Assembly (NCBI RefSeq): GCF_000485905.1
Contig: NC_022664.1
Coordinates: 1-64,000 of the forward strand
Direction: 5' to 3'
Origin: Spiribacter curvatus
Lineage (GTDB): Bacteria; Pseudomonadota; Gammaproteobacteria; Nitrococcales; Nitrococcaceae
DNA: 64,000 bases
Positions 32,108 to 43,200 of the stretch are shown piece after piece. Each line of letters begins with the position of its first letter. Within the stretch, counting starts at the first letter, position 1. The notes under the pieces are model-generated. The model searched no databases. It worked only from the letters and a program-made list of their open reading frames with translations, and had not been told where the DNA came from. Both the position numbers and the translations under genes were made by a program.

Positions 32108-33031
32108 ATGTCCATCACGCACCTCCGCATCGCCACCCGCCGCAGTCCGCTTGCCGTCTGGCAGGCTGAACATGTCGCTGACCGTCTGCGGGCGCGATAC
32201 CCGGATCTGAACGTCGAACTGGTGCGCCTTTCAACGCGGGGCGATGAGATCACCGATCGCCCGCTGATGGCGGTGGGCGGCAAGGCGCTGTTCGTCAAGG
32301 CACTCGAGGAGGGAATGCTCGCCGGCAAGGCCGATATCGCCGTTCACTCCATGAAGGATGTCCCCGCGGTCGTGCCAGAGGCGTTCCGCCTGCCGGTCAT
32401 CCTCGCGCGCGAGGATCCTTTCGATGCGGTGGTTTCACGGCGCTATACGGATATCGCCGAGCTCCCTGTGGGTGGCTGTGTAGGCACGGCCAGCCTGCGC
32501 CGCGAGTGCCAGATCCGCGCTCGGCGACCGGATCTGGCGGTAGAGTCGCTGCGCGGCAATGTGCAGACCCGCCTGGGCAAACTCGATGCGGGGCAATTCG
32601 ACGCCATTGTACTGGCGGCATCCGGATTGCGGCGGCTGGGCATGGCCGAACAGATCACCCGGGTGATGCCGCCGGAGGAGAGCCTGCCGGCGGTGGGCCA
32701 GGGGGCACTGGGGATCGAGTGCCGAGCCGACGACCCCGAGGTGGCGGCGCTGATCCAGGGGCTCGACGATACCGATACCCACGATCGGGTCGCGGCGGAA
32801 CGGGCGGTCAATTCGCGTCTCGAGGGAAGCTGCCATGTGCCGCTGGCCGCCTATGCACAGCTCGAGGGCGATGAGCTCTGGCTCAGGGGGCTGGTGGCGA
32901 GTCGCGATGGGCGCCGCGTCCTGCGGGCCGAGGGCCGCTCGCCACGCTCGGCGGGGCCGGCGCTGGGGCATGCCGTCGCCGAGGACCTGCTTGCTCAGGG
33001 GGCCGGCGAAATCCTCGCCGAAATCGAGTGA
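32108..33031 (+). CDS. hemC: Hydroxymethylbilane synthase (porphobilinogen deaminase)
   Basis: HemC polymerises four porphobilinogens into hydroxymethylbilane in haem and sirohaem synthesis. The 307-residue chain shows RIATRRSPLAVWQAEHV, IAVHSMKDVPA, GTASLRRECQI and the cofactor-binding Cys in EGSCHVPLAAYA. The start at 32108 gives the usual N-terminus; open sequence upstream lies within the regulator gene in another frame. It overlaps hemD by 4 bp in a hemC-hemD-hemX-hemY operon. Confidence 0.97.
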   Translation: MSITHLRIATRRSPLAVWQAEHVADRLRARYPDLNVELVRLSTRGDEITDRPLMAVGGKALFVKALEEGMLAGKADIAVHSMKDVPAVVPEAFRLPVILAREDPFDAVVSRRYTDIAELPVGGCVGTASLRRECQIRARRPDLAVESLRGNVQTRLGKLDAGQFDAIVLAASGLRRLGMAEQITRVMPPEESLPAVGQGALGIECRADDPEVAALIQGLDDTDTHDRVAAERAVNSRLEGSCHVPLAAYAQLEGDELWLRGLVASRDGRRVLRAEGRSPRSAGPALGHAVAEDLLAQGAGEILAEIE

Positions 33032-33801
33032 CTGAGCGCGGCGCCCTCGCCGGTCGACGTATTCTGGTGACCCGCCCCGCCGATCAGGCCGAGGGGCTGA
33101 TCCGCTGCCTTGAGGCCGCCGGTGCGATGGTGCTGCATCGGCCGACCCTTCGCATTGTCGCGCTGGCGCCTGCCACTGAGGGCTTTCCGACACAGCCCGA
33201 CTGGCTTGTCTTTACCAGTCCGAACGCCGTTCGTTACGGGCTTGAGTGGCTGCCGGCAGCGATGTGGCAGGGCGCCCGCATCGCCGCTGTCGGACCCGGT
33301 ACCGCAGCGGCCATCGAGGAGCGCGGTGGCGCCGTCGACGTGGCGCCCCGTATCGGTGGCGGCGCGGATGCCCTGCTTGCCGAAACCGCCTTCGATCCCC
33401 GTGACGGTGCGTGTGTATTGATCATCCGCGGTGAGGGGGGGCGCCGCCGGCTGCCGGCCGTGCTCCGCGCCCGCGGGGCGGATGTCCGGGAAGGGATGGT
33501 CTACCGACGGGTCCATGCGGCGAGTCAACTCGACATCCCGCGGGAGTGGCAGGCGCAGCCGCTTGACTGCACAATTGTGACAAGCCGGAGTGGTCTGTCC
33601 GGTCTACTCGGCATGGCGGGCGAACCCGCGCTAGAGTGGATCGCCAAAAGCAGGCTGGTCACCGTGAGTGAGCGGATCGCGACGGCCGTGACCACCGCCG
33701 GATTCGAACCGCCGGCCGTCGCCACCGGTGCGGACGATCTGGCCATTACACGTGCGGTGTGTGCCGCGCTGCAGAGAGAGAGCGATGAGCAAGACAGATA
33801 A
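33028..33801 (+). CDS. hemD: Uroporphyrinogen-III synthase
   Basis: HemD closes and inverts the D ring of hydroxymethylbilane to give uroporphyrinogen III. The 257-residue chain starts at GTG in a 4-bp GTGA overlap with hemC. The family is divergent, but RRILVTRPADQAEGL at the N-terminus, LVFTSPNAVRYGLEWL, IAAVGPGTAAAIEERG, LIIRGEGGR and CTIVTSRSGLSGLL fit well, as does the position between hemC and hemX. It overlaps hemX by 17 bp. Confidence 0.94.
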   Translation: MTERGALAGRRILVTRPADQAEGLIRCLEAAGAMVLHRPTLRIVALAPATEGFPTQPDWLVFTSPNAVRYGLEWLPAAMWQGARIAAVGPGTAAAIEERGGAVDVAPRIGGGADALLAETAFDPRDGACVLIIRGEGGRRRLPAVLRARGADVREGMVYRRVHAASQLDIPREWQAQPLDCTIVTSRSGLSGLLGMAGEPALEWIAKSRLVTVSERIATAVTTAGFEPPAVATGADDLAITRAVCAALQRESDEQDR

Positions 33802-34933
33802 GGACACGGATAACGCCCTCGAGACCACGTCGCCCGGCAGAAAGGGCAGCGGCGGCACCGCCAACGGGAAGGGCGATGGCGAGGCGGCCGCGACGCCATC
33901 GGCGGGCCGCACTCCGGGTCGGCTGGCATTGGCCATCGCTATTCTGGTCCTGCTGCTGAGTGCCGCCGGTGGCGCCTATCTCTACTGGCAGATGCAGCAG
34001 CTCACTGAGGCTCAGGCCAACCTGGCGACGCAGCGTGACCTCGAGGCGCTGGCTGACAATCAGCAGGCAATGGCCGGTGAGCTCAATGGCCGCATCACCA
34101 ACCTCAACGAACAGCTCGAGTCCCGCCTGCAGTCCCTGGCCCAACTCGAGAACCGCATGGCCGATCAGGTGACCGCCCGCAACGAACTGGCCGATCGGGT
34201 CGATCAGCTCTATCGGCGCATGAATTCCGAGACCGACGACTGGCGGATCGCTGAGGCCGGCTACCTGGCCCGGATGGCGGTCCATCGGTTGCAGTTCAAC
34301 GGCGATGTCCCGGGTGCGCTCGAGGCGCTTGAGGCCGCCGACATACTCCTCTCCGGACTGGGCGGCGTTGGGATCGACCGGCGCGAAGCGATTGGCGAGG
34401 CCGTCGATCAGCTGCTGGACGTCGATCGGGTCGACCTCGTCATCGTGAATCGCGGGCTTGACCGGGTTGCCGATCAGCTTGGTTCGCTGCCGCTCGCGGC
34501 GGGCATCAAGCGCTTCGAGGCGGCCGATACCGCGACAGCGGCGGGCGATGAGCCGCCGGACGGTGGCTGGCGCCAGCGTCTGGATCGGGCCGGCGACCGC
34601 CTGATGGCGGGGCTTGGGGAGTTGGTGACGGTCAGCCGCGACCGTCAGGTCGAGCCATTGCCGGAACCGGAATCCCGGTTCCTGCTCCAGCAGAACCTTC
34701 GCCTGCAGATCGAATCGGCACGACTCGCCGCGCTGCGGGGCGAACCGCAGACCTACACCAATGCCCTTCAGCGCGTGAATGACTGGATCGGCGCCTATTT
34801 CGACACCGGTGCCGACAGCGTGACCGACGTCCAGAATCGGCTCGCCGAGCTCATGGATGAGACGGTCCGGGTCGAGCGGCCGCCGATCGGTGAAACGCTG
34901 GCGCCGGTCCTCAATGATGGTGGTCGATCATGA
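33785..34933 (+). CDS. hemX: HemX family membrane protein (uroporphyrinogen-III C-methyltransferase-like)
   Basis: The 382-residue protein has a hydrophilic, low-complexity N-terminus (about 1-42), one membrane helix (about 44-67, LALAIAILVLLLSAAGGAYLYW) and a long periplasmic part beginning with a coiled coil (about 68-135). HemX proteins are often annotated as methyltransferases but show no SAM motif, and none is seen here. The role in haem synthesis is therefore guessed from linkage. The ATG follows AGAGAG and overlaps hemD by 17 bp. It overlaps hemY by 4 bp. Confidence 0.88.
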   Translation: MSKTDKDTDNALETTSPGRKGSGGTANGKGDGEAAATPSAGRTPGRLALAIAILVLLLSAAGGAYLYWQMQQLTEAQANLATQRDLEALADNQQAMAGELNGRITNLNEQLESRLQSLAQLENRMADQVTARNELADRVDQLYRRMNSETDDWRIAEAGYLARMAVHRLQFNGDVPGALEALEAADILLSGLGGVGIDRREAIGEAVDQLLDVDRVDLVIVNRGLDRVADQLGSLPLAAGIKRFEAADTATAAGDEPPDGGWRQRLDRAGDRLMAGLGELVTVSRDRQVEPLPEPESRFLLQQNLRLQIESARLAALRGEPQTYTNALQRVNDWIGAYFDTGADSVTDVQNRLAELMDETVRVERPPIGETLAPVLNDGGRS

Positions 34934-36147
34934 TCCGCCGGCTCATCATCTTCGTTGTCCTGCTGCTGGCGAGTGTGCTGGCGGCCCAGTGGTTCGCCAA
35001 CGAGGGCGGATTCCTGATGGTCCGCGTGGGCGAATGGACCATTCAGACCAGCCTGTTCGTGGCGGTGCTCGCGTTCATCGCTCTCTGGGCGCTGGTGACC
35101 CTGGTATTCGGGCTGCTGCGGCGGACCGCCCAGGCGCCGGCCCAGGTCCGTAATCGGCTGGCGAGCCGGCGCATACGCAAGGCGCAGCGCGAGCTGATCG
35201 ATGGTCTGATCGAGCTGGCGGAGGGTCGCTATGCCCAGGCGGAGCGCCACCTGCAGAGTACCAGCCGGATCTCGGATCAGCCCTTGATGCATCACCTGCT
35301 GGCGGCCATCGCCGCGCAGCGTCGGGGTGAATGGCAGCGTCGCGACGATCTGCTTGCCGAGGCGGACGCCGCCAATCCCCGGGCGCGACTCGCGGTGGGC
35401 CTCCTGCAGGCGCAGTTGCAGGTTGATGCCGAGCAGTGGGAGCAGGCGCTCGCAACCCTGGGTTGGTTGCGGGAGAAGGCGCCACGCAACCATCGGGTGC
35501 TGATGCTACTGGCGCGCTCCATGCGGGCGGTGGAGGACTATGCCGGGCTACTCGATCTGCTGCCCGACCTGCGCCGTGAGCAGTCGCTCCCCAGTGCGGA
35601 ACTGACCGCGATCGAACAGCGCGCGCTGGATGAGCAGATCGGCAAGCTCGGTGCGTCGGCGAACGCCGACAGCCTGGGTCGTATCTGGAAGTCACTGCCT
35701 AAGGGCCGGCGCCGCGATCCAGCGCTTCAGGCGCGCTACGCCCGGGCGCTGATCGACGCCGACTGCCCGGTGACCGCCGAGCGGCAACTACGGGGCTGGT
35801 TACGCCAGCGCTGGGAGCCCACGCTGGTGGCGGTCTATGGCGAGTTGCCACTGGACCCGGAGCGCGTCTATCACCGCTTGACCTCGTGGCTTGGCGAGCG
35901 GCCGGAAGATCCGGCGCTACTCTATGCGGCGGCCCGGCAGGCCGCGCGTTGCGAGCGCTGGGGAGCGGCCCGGAACCACCTCGAAACGGCCGTGGCACGG
36001 GGTAACGACCCGGCAATGGCGCGCATGCTCGCGGAGCTCTATGAGCGCCTTGGCGAGCATGACCGGGCGCGGCAGACCTATCGCCAGGCGCTGGGCCTCG
36101 ATCCGATCGGCAACAGCCTGCCGCGTATGGATGCCGCGGCTGACTAG
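34930..36147 (+). CDS. hemY: HemY family protein (membrane TPR protein)
   Basis: The 405-residue inner-membrane protein has two N-terminal membrane helices (about 3-22 and 38-65) and a cytoplasmic or periplasmic alpha-helical repeat region of TPR type to the end (for example AARNHLETAVARG and YERLGEHDRARQTYRQALGLDP). HemY N-terminal proteins follow hemX in many Gammaproteobacteria and have been proposed to organise late haem synthesis, without a proven reaction. It is not the Gram-positive HemY oxidase. Its stop shares the palindrome CTAG with the convergent qor stop. Confidence 0.9.
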   Translation: MIRRLIIFVVLLLASVLAAQWFANEGGFLMVRVGEWTIQTSLFVAVLAFIALWALVTLVFGLLRRTAQAPAQVRNRLASRRIRKAQRELIDGLIELAEGRYAQAERHLQSTSRISDQPLMHHLLAAIAAQRRGEWQRRDDLLAEADAANPRARLAVGLLQAQLQVDAEQWEQALATLGWLREKAPRNHRVLMLLARSMRAVEDYAGLLDLLPDLRREQSLPSAELTAIEQRALDEQIGKLGASANADSLGRIWKSLPKGRRRDPALQARYARALIDADCPVTAERQLRGWLRQRWEPTLVAVYGELPLDPERVYHRLTSWLGERPEDPALLYAAARQAARCERWGAARNHLETAVARGNDPAMARMLAELYERLGEHDRARQTYRQALGLDPIGNSLPRMDAAAD

Positions 36148-37121
36148 GCGCGGAGGATGATCGATCCGGTGCTCTGACGCGATGCCAGTCGCTGGTGGGC
36201 AGCGGCAGCCTCGCCGAGGGGCCACTCGCTGTCGATGCGCACCCGCAGCCGGTCAGCCGCCACCATCGCGAACAGCGCCTCGGCGGCGGACTGCAGTTCC
36301 GCGGCGGTCCCGATGTAGTCGAACAGCGAGGGACGGGTCAGGAACAGCGACCCGCCGGCGGCCAGTTGACCCACGGCTATCGCCGGCGGCGCACCGGATG
36401 ACTGGCCAAAGCTGACCAGCAGGCCCCGCTTCGCCAGACTGGCGAGGGATGCGGTCAGCGTGTCGGCACCCACGGAGTCATAGGCCACCCGCACGCCTGC
36501 GCCATCGGTGATTGCCCGGACCCGTGCGGCGATATCCTCATCCCGGTAGAGAATCGGATGATCGCAGCCGTTGGCGCGCGCCAGCTCGGCCTTCTCCGGG
36601 CTCCCGACGGTGCCGATCACGGTCGCCCCGAGTGACTGTGCCCACTGACAGAGCAGCAGCCCGACCCCCCCGGCCGCGGCATGGATCAGTACCCGATCGC
36701 CCGGCTGGACGGCGCAGACCCGCTGCAGGAGCATGTGCGCGGTCAGTCCCTTGAGCATCATCGCCGCGGCCTGTCCGCTGCTGACCGCCGCTGGCAGGGC
36801 CACGACCCGGTCGGCGGCGATGACCCGGTCGGTGGCATAGGCGCCCGGCGGTCCGCCCACGTATGCGACCTGCTGTCCCGCGGTCAGTCCCGTGACGCCC
36901 TCGCCGACGGCCATGACCTCACCAGCGGCCTCCAGACCTGGGGTGAAGGGCATGCTGGCGGGCGAATAGAGACCGGTACGAAAGTAGATATCGATGTAAT
37001 TGACACCGATATGCGTCTGCCGGATGCGGACCTCGCCGGGTCCTGGTGTGGCGGCTGGCACGCTGGCCAGCTGGAGCTGTTCGGGGCCGCCAAATGCTTC
37101 GATACGAATCGCGTCGGTCAT
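36144..37121 (-). CDS. qor: NADPH:quinone oxidoreductase (zinc-free MDR family)
   Basis: The 325-residue protein belongs to the medium-chain dehydrogenase/reductase superfamily, quinone oxidoreductase branch. It lacks the Cys ligands of zinc alcohol dehydrogenases. It shows VNYIDIYFRTGLY, PFTPGLEAAGEV and the dinucleotide motif HAAAGGVGLLLCQWA, as in Escherichia coli Qor. It probably reduces quinones or related electrophiles with NADPH. It overlaps maeB by 4 bp as the last gene of the long minus-strand metabolic run. Confidence 0.93.
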   Translation of the reverse strand: MTDAIRIEAFGGPEQLQLASVPAATPGPGEVRIRQTHIGVNYIDIYFRTGLYSPASMPFTPGLEAAGEVMAVGEGVTGLTAGQQVAYVGGPPGAYATDRVIAADRVVALPAAVSSGQAAAMMLKGLTAHMLLQRVCAVQPGDRVLIHAAAGGVGLLLCQWAQSLGATVIGTVGSPEKAELARANGCDHPILYRDEDIAARVRAITDGAGVRVAYDSVGADTLTASLASLAKRGLLVSFGQSSGAPPAIAVGQLAAGGSLFLTRPSLFDYIGTAAELQSAAEALFAMVAADRLRVRIDSEWPLGEAAAAHQRLASRQSTGSIILRA

Positions 37122-39409
37122 GATGGACTCCCGTCCTTGTCGGCAACCATCCCCGCTTCTACGCCGGCGAGGGCGGTGAGATTGACCACGCCCCGCACGG
37201 TCACGGAGGGCGTGAGGATATGCGCCGGCTTCGCCATTCCCAGCATGATCGGGCCGATGGATACCGCATCGGTCACCGTCTTGAGCAGGTTAAAGGCGAT
37301 ATTCGCGGCGTCCAGCGTCGGCATGATCAGCAGGTTCGCTTCACCCTCGAGGCGGGAATTGGGGAAGATCCGCCGCCGGATGTCCTCGTTCAGCGCGGCA
37401 TCACCATGCATCTCGCCCTCGACCTCCAGAGAGGGGTCGCGGGCCTCGACCTGGCGCAGCGCCTCACGCATCTTCATCGCCTCGGCATCGTTGGAGGTGC
37501 CGAAGTTGCTGTGCGAGAGCATCGCCACCTTGGGCACCATGCCGAAGCGGCGGATCTCGTCGGCTGCCAGGGTGGTCATCTCAGCGATCTGCTCGGCACT
37601 CGGGTGGTGATTGACGTAGGTATCGCAGAGGAAAAGCGTACCCTTGGGTGTGATGATCGCGTTCATGGCGGCGAGGTCCCGCACGCCCTCGCGCTTACCG
37701 ATCACCTCGGTGACATAGTCGAGCTGGCGGTGGTATTTCCCCACCGCACCGGAGAGCATGGCATCGGCCTCGCCGCGGTGGACCATCAGCGAGGCGATCA
37801 CGGTGTTGCGGGTCCGCACGATCTGCCGGGCCCGGTCCGGGGTCACGCCGCGGCGCTCCATCAGCGAGTGGTAGAGCTGCCAGTAGGCCTTGAAGCGCGG
37901 ATCGTCCTCGGGGTCCACCAGCTCGAAATCCTCATCGATGACCAGGCGCAGCCCCAGGCGTTTGATGCGCATCTTCACCACCCGGCGTCGGCCGATGACG
38001 ATGGGCTTCGCGAGGCCATCATCAACGACCAGCTGCACCGCCTGGAGGATGCGCTCGTCCTCGCCATCGCCATAGGCCACGCGCCGCGGGTTCTGGGTGG
38101 CGCGCTCGAAGATGGGCTTCATCAGCAGACCGGACTGGAACACGTAGTTCGACAGCCGGCGCCGGTAGGCGGCGAAGTCGGTGATCGGGCGTGTCGCGAC
38201 CCCGCTTTCAATGGCCGCCCGGGCCACTTCTGGGGCGATGCGGGTGATCAGACGCGGATCGAAGGGCTTGGGGATCAGGTATTCCGGGCCGAACGACAGG
38301 GGCTTGCCACCATAAGCGGCGCGGACCACATCCGATGACTCCATGGTGGCGAGATCAGCAATGGCGCGGACGCAGGCCTTTTTCATCTCGTCATTGATGG
38401 TGGTGGCGCCAACATCCAGCGCGCCACGGAAGATGAACGGGAAGCACAGGACGTTGTTGACCTGGTTGGGGTAGTCGGAACGGCCGGTGGAGATGATGGC
38501 ATCCGATCGGGCGGCGAGTACGTCCTCGGGCCAGATCTCGGGCGTGGGATTGGCGAGGGCCATGATCATCGGCTTGTCGGCCATGCGCTTGACCATATCA
38601 GCGCTCAGCACGCCCGGCACCGACAGGCCAAGGAAGATATCCGCGCCATCGATGACCTCGTCCAGGGTGCGGGCGGCGGTATCAGCCGCGTACAGGCCCT
38701 TGCGCTCGTCCATGTCCTCGGTGCGGCCCTGATAGATCACGCCCTGACGATCCGTGACGACGATATTCGCCGGGTCGAGCCCCATCGATACCAGCAGATC
38801 CAGGCAGGCGACCGCGGCGGCGCCGGCCCCGGAGGTGACGAGCTTTATGTCCTCGAAGCGCTTGCCGACCAGTCGCAGGCCGTTGTAGATCGCTGCGGCG
38901 GCGGTGATCGCGGTGCCATGCTGGTCGTCGTGGAAGACAGGGATGCTCATCCGCTCGCGGAGCTTTTCCTCGACCTCGAAGCACTCCGGTGCCTTGATGT
39001 CCTCGAGATTGATCGCGCCGAAGGTGGGTTCGAGCCGGGCGATGGTCTCCACCAGTTGATCGGCATCGTTCTCGTCGATCTCGATATCGAAGACATCGAT
39101 GCCGGCGAATTTCTTGAACAGGACCCCCTTGCCTTCCATGACCGGTTTCGAGGCCAGTGGACCGATGGCGCCCAGACCGAGGACCGCCGTGCCGTTGGTG
39201 ATGACACCGACCAGGTTGCCGCGGGCGGTTACATTGGCGGCTTCACGCTCGTTATCGACGATCAGTTCGCAGGCAGCCGCCACCCCCGGGCTGTAGGCGA
39301 GGGCGAGGTCGCGCTGGTTGGCCAGCGGCTTGGTGGGCGTGACCGTGATCTTCCCCGGGATCGGGTTGCGGTGGTAATCGAGCGCGTTCTGCTTGAAGTC
39401 CTCAGCCAT
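37118..39409 (-). CDS. maeB: NADP-dependent malic enzyme with phosphotransacetylase-like domain
   Basis: MaeB oxidatively decarboxylates malate to pyruvate with NADP. The 763-residue chain has a malic enzyme half (about 1-425; [43 protein letters not shown], and the Rossmann motif [16 protein letters not shown]) and a C-terminal phosphotransacetylase-like half (about 430-763) that in MaeB is regulatory, sensing acetyl-CoA. The start at 39409 follows AGAGGGAC; 99 open codons upstream lie inside the hydrolase gene and were rejected. It overlaps qor by 4 bp. Confidence 0.96.
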   Translation of the reverse strand: MAEDFKQNALDYHRNPIPGKITVTPTKPLANQRDLALAYSPGVAAACELIVDNEREAANVTARGNLVGVITNGTAVLGLGAIGPLASKPVMEGKGVLFKKFAGIDVFDIEIDENDADQLVETIARLEPTFGAINLEDIKAPECFEVEEKLRERMSIPVFHDDQHGTAITAAAAIYNGLRLVGKRFEDIKLVTSGAGAAAVACLDLLVSMGLDPANIVVTDRQGVIYQGRTEDMDERKGLYAADTAARTLDEVIDGADIFLGLSVPGVLSADMVKRMADKPMIMALANPTPEIWPEDVLAARSDAIISTGRSDYPNQVNNVLCFPFIFRGALDVGATTINDEMKKACVRAIADLATMESSDVVRAAYGGKPLSFGPEYLIPKPFDPRLITRIAPEVARAAIESGVATRPITDFAAYRRRLSNYVFQSGLLMKPIFERATQNPRRVAYGDGEDERILQAVQLVVDDGLAKPIVIGRRRVVKMRIKRLGLRLVIDEDFELVDPEDDPRFKAYWQLYHSLMERRGVTPDRARQIVRTRNTVIASLMVHRGEADAMLSGAVGKYHRQLDYVTEVIGKREGVRDLAAMNAIITPKGTLFLCDTYVNHHPSAEQIAEMTTLAADEIRRFGMVPKVAMLSHSNFGTSNDAEAMKMREALRQVEARDPSLEVEGEMHGDAALNEDIRRRIFPNSRLEGEANLLIMPTLDAANIAFNLLKTVTDAVSIGPIMLGMAKPAHILTPSVTVRGVVNLTALAGVEAGMVADKDGSPS

Positions 39410-39426
39410 GATGTCCCTCTGCGTGG

Positions 39427-40221
39427 TCAGGGGTGGTCGTCGCCGGCCACAAAGTCGTTCAGATCGTCGGTGAATCGCTGCGGGGCCTCGGCATGCAACC
39501 AGTGTCCGACGCCGTCGTAGCGGATGATCGTGGCCGCGGGGAAGTGCCGGGCGATCGCCGTGCGGCCCGCGGCGGTGACGTAATCCGAGGCGCCCCCATG
39601 GAGGCAGCGCACGGGCCGGTCCGTCAGGATGCCGAGGCCATCGGGCCAGCTCTGGATGACCGGCAGCTGGTCGGCGAGGATGTCCAGCGGGATCCGCCAT
39701 ACCCACTGACCGTCACGCCGTTGCAGGTTGGTGAGCAGGAACTGCCGGATCATCGGATGGGTGATCGTCGTCGCCAGTTCGCGGTCGACGGCGTCGCGGC
39801 CTGACGCGGCGGCGAGGTCCACCGACTGCATCGCCCGGATGATGCCGCCGTGTTCTGATTCGTGGTTGTAGGCCATTGGCGCGATATCCACCACCATCAG
39901 TCGCCGCAGTCGCGATGGCGCCGTCAGTGCCAGTGCCATGGCGACCTTGCCGCCCATGCTGTGACCCATGATATCCGCCTGGTCGATGCCCTTGCGATCG
40001 AGCAGGGCGATGATATCCGCGGCCATCCGCCGGTAGTCCATATCGGTACAGTGCGGTGACTGGCCGTGATTGCGCAGGTCGGGCCGCAGGACGCGATGGT
40101 GGGCCTCGAGGGGCCGGGCGATGGCGCGCCAGTTGCTCCCCGATCCGTAGAGCCCGTGGAGCATGATCAGTGCTGGCCCCTGGCCACTGTCGGTGCTGGC
40201 GAGTTCGACCGGCTCATTCAT
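39427..40221 (-). CDS. Alpha/beta fold hydrolase (YbfF-like esterase)
   Basis: The 264-residue cytoplasmic serine hydrolase shows the oxyanion region IMLHGLYGSGSNW, RPDLRNHGQSPH, the nucleophile elbow GHSMGGKVAM, VVDIAPMAY and the catalytic His in GVGHWLHAEAP. RNHGQS and DIAPMAY are typical of the YbfF group of acyl-CoA or short-chain esterases. It overlaps gdhB by 4 bp and lies 17 bp before maeB, so it is translated with central carbon enzymes, but its natural substrate is not known. Confidence 0.9.
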   Translation of the reverse strand: MNEPVELASTDSGQGPALIMLHGLYGSGSNWRAIARPLEAHHRVLRPDLRNHGQSPHCTDMDYRRMAADIIALLDRKGIDQADIMGHSMGGKVAMALALTAPSRLRRLMVVDIAPMAYNHESEHGGIIRAMQSVDLAAASGRDAVDRELATTITHPMIRQFLLTNLQRRDGQWVWRIPLDILADQLPVIQSWPDGLGILTDRPVRCLHGGASDYVTAAGRTAIARHFPAATIIRYDGVGHWLHAEAPQRFTDDLNDFVAGDDHP

Positions 40222-43200
40222 TGCATGGGTCCCTGCGCGTTGGCGGCCACCTGGCGCAGCGCCTGCAGGGCCACGCCGAACATCGCCGCATCGGGTGTCG
40301 TGCTGGTGGTGACCTGATCAATGATCTGTCGCAGGTCATCGACGCGATTGCTCTGTTCGGCCAGCCAGGTCTCGACCCGTGTCTGCGCTGCCTCAGTGGC
40401 GGTGTGGCGGAGGATGGCCTCGGTGACCCGGCGATGCTCCTCGTGGAGTGATTCCATCAGCCCGATCCGATAGCGCGCCTGCCAGTCATCCCCCGGACGG
40501 AACCGCTCGATCGCCGCCTGCAGTTCGTTGAGCGCCAGATAATCACCGGCCTGGAAGTGGATACCGGCGGCATCCGCCAGATCCGCGCCCGCCAGCGTTG
40601 CCGCGGCACTGATATCGAGCCCGGGATAGAGCATCGGCAGCCGGCTCAGGCGCTCCGCCAGCGATTCCGGGACGCCCGCCTCGACGTGGTGCTCGCGCTC
40701 GGCGGCCAGACGGGCGGCCGCCGCATCGGTGAGCAGTGTGGGCAGGGCGTCATCGAGTGTGCCGATGGCCGTCTTCATGGCCTGGGTCGTGACCGTGTCA
40801 CCGTTGCAGCCGGATTGATGGCGCAGCAACCAGCGGGTCGCCTGTTCCTGGAGCGCGCAGATGGTATGCAGGAGTGACTGCTGGTGAGGGACCGGCACGC
40901 GGTTATCGAGCTGATCGACCTCATGCCAGAGGCCGCGCAGGCCATAGACATCCCGGGCGGCCAGATAGGCCCGGACCGCCTCGGTGACATCGGCGCCGGT
41001 GGCCTCGGTCATGCGCAGCAGAAAGGTCGCACCCATGCGGTTGAGGACATGGTTGGCGAGATGCGTGGCGATGATCTCGCGCCGCAGGGGGTGCTGATCG
41101 ATACGCCCGGCGAAGCGCTCACGCAGGGGAGCGGGGAAATAGCCGACCAGCTCGTGGAGATTCTCCTCGCCCCGTACCAGCGGCGATTCAAGGAGCTCCT
41201 CGAATGCGCGGATCTTGGTATAGGAGAGCAGGATCGCGAGCTCCGGACGGGTCAGTCCAAGGCCCTGCTGCTCGCGCTCGGCGAGGGTCTCGTCATCGGG
41301 GAGTTGTTCAACGACCCGGTCGAGGCGGCCCTCACGCTCGAGCCGGCGCATGCAGCGTCCCTGCTCGGGGAGCCGCTCCGCCGCCCGATCGAGCATCAGA
41401 CTGATGCCCTGGGTCTGGCGGTAGTTGTTGGCGAGGACGTGCTCGGCGACGGCGTCGGTCATATCGCCAAGCAGTCGATTGCGCTGCTTGACCGTCAGAT
41501 CACCGTCGTCGACGACGCCGTTCATGAGGATCTTGATGTTCACCTCATGGTCGGAGCAGTCCACACCGCCGGAGTTATCGATGGCGTCGTTGTTGATCTG
41601 CCCTCCGGCAAGGGCAAAGGCGACACGGCCGAGCGGAGTCACGCCCAGGTTGCCGCCCTCGCCGACCACCTGGCAGCGCAGATCCTCGGCATCCACGCGC
41701 AGGGCGTCGTTGGCCTTGTCACCCACTTCGGCATGGCTCTCGGATTTCGCCTTGATGTAGGTGCCGATCCCGCCGTTCCAGAGCAGATCCACCGGTGCGC
41801 GGAGGATCGCGGCGATGAGCTCCGTTGGTGTCAGGCGTTCGCGCTCGAGCCCCAGTGCCTCGCGGGCCGCCGCCGGAAGGCGGATGGACTTGGCGCTGCG
41901 GGACCAGACGCCACCCCCTGCGGAGATCACCGATTCGTCGTAGTCCGCCCAGCTCGACGGCCCCAGGTTGAACAGCCGCTGGCGCTCCTCATAGCTGCGC
42001 TCGGGATCGGGATCCGGGTCAATGAAGACATGGCGGTGATCAAAGGCGGCGAGCAGTCGTGTGGTGCGTGACTGAAGCATGCCATTGCCGAACACATCCC
42101 CTGACATGTCGCCCACCCCGACCACCGTGAACGGCTGGCGCTGGATATCCCGTCCGCGCTCGCGGAAATGCCGCTGGACGGCCACCCAGGCGCCGCGGGC
42201 CGTGATCCCCATGGCCTTGTGGTCATAACCGGTGGAGCCCCCCGAGGCGAACCCGTCATGGAGCCAGAAGCCATACTCTTCGGCGATGGCATTGGCGTCG
42301 TCGGAGAAACTCGCGGTGCCCTTGTCGGCGGCGACGACCAGATAGGGGTCATCGTCATCATGGCGGACGACCCGGTGCGGCGGCTGGATGGCGTCATCGA
42401 CGATGTTGTCGGTCACATCGAGCAGCCCGCGGATGAACAGCCGATAGCAGGCCAGTACCTCGGCCTGCTGGCCCGGCCGGTCGCGGGGCAGACGCTTGCA
42501 GACGAACCCACCCTTGGCCCCTACCGGGACGATCAGGGCGTTTTTCACCATCTGCGCTTTCATCAGGCCAAGGATCTCGGTGCGATAGTCCTCGCGGCGC
42601 TCCGACCAGCGCAGTCCGCCACGGGCGACCTTGCCCCCGCGCAGGTGAACGCCCTCGACCCGCGGTGAGCTGACAAAGATCTCGAACGCCGGCACGGGTT
42701 TGGGGACGCCGGGAATGCGCTCCGGCTGGAGCTTGATGGCGATGCTCTCGGGTGCCTGGTTGTCGGCGTCGCGCTGAAAGAAATTGGTGCGCAGCGTGGC
42801 TCGCATCGCAGCCAGCAGGCGGCGCAGGATGCGATCCTCGTCCAGGCTGTCAACGGCATCGAGCCGTTGGCTGAGATCATCGGCGATCCGGTTGGCCCGG
42901 TCGGTATCCGCGCCGTCGGGATCGAACCGGGCCCGGAACAGCTCGATCAGTCCACTCGCGATCGCTGGATGATCCGCCAGCGTGCACTCCATATAGGGCT
43001 GGCTGTAGGCCATGCCCGCCTGCCGCAGATACTGGGCGTAGGCTCGAAGGATAATAATGTCGCGCCAGGTCAGCCCGGCCAGCAGGATGAGCCGGTTGAA
43101 GCCATCATCGTCGGTCTGGCGTCGCCAGATCGCGGCAAACCCGGACTGGAAGGCATCACGCAGACGCCCGGTATCGAGGGTCAGATCAGGGTCGTGGCTC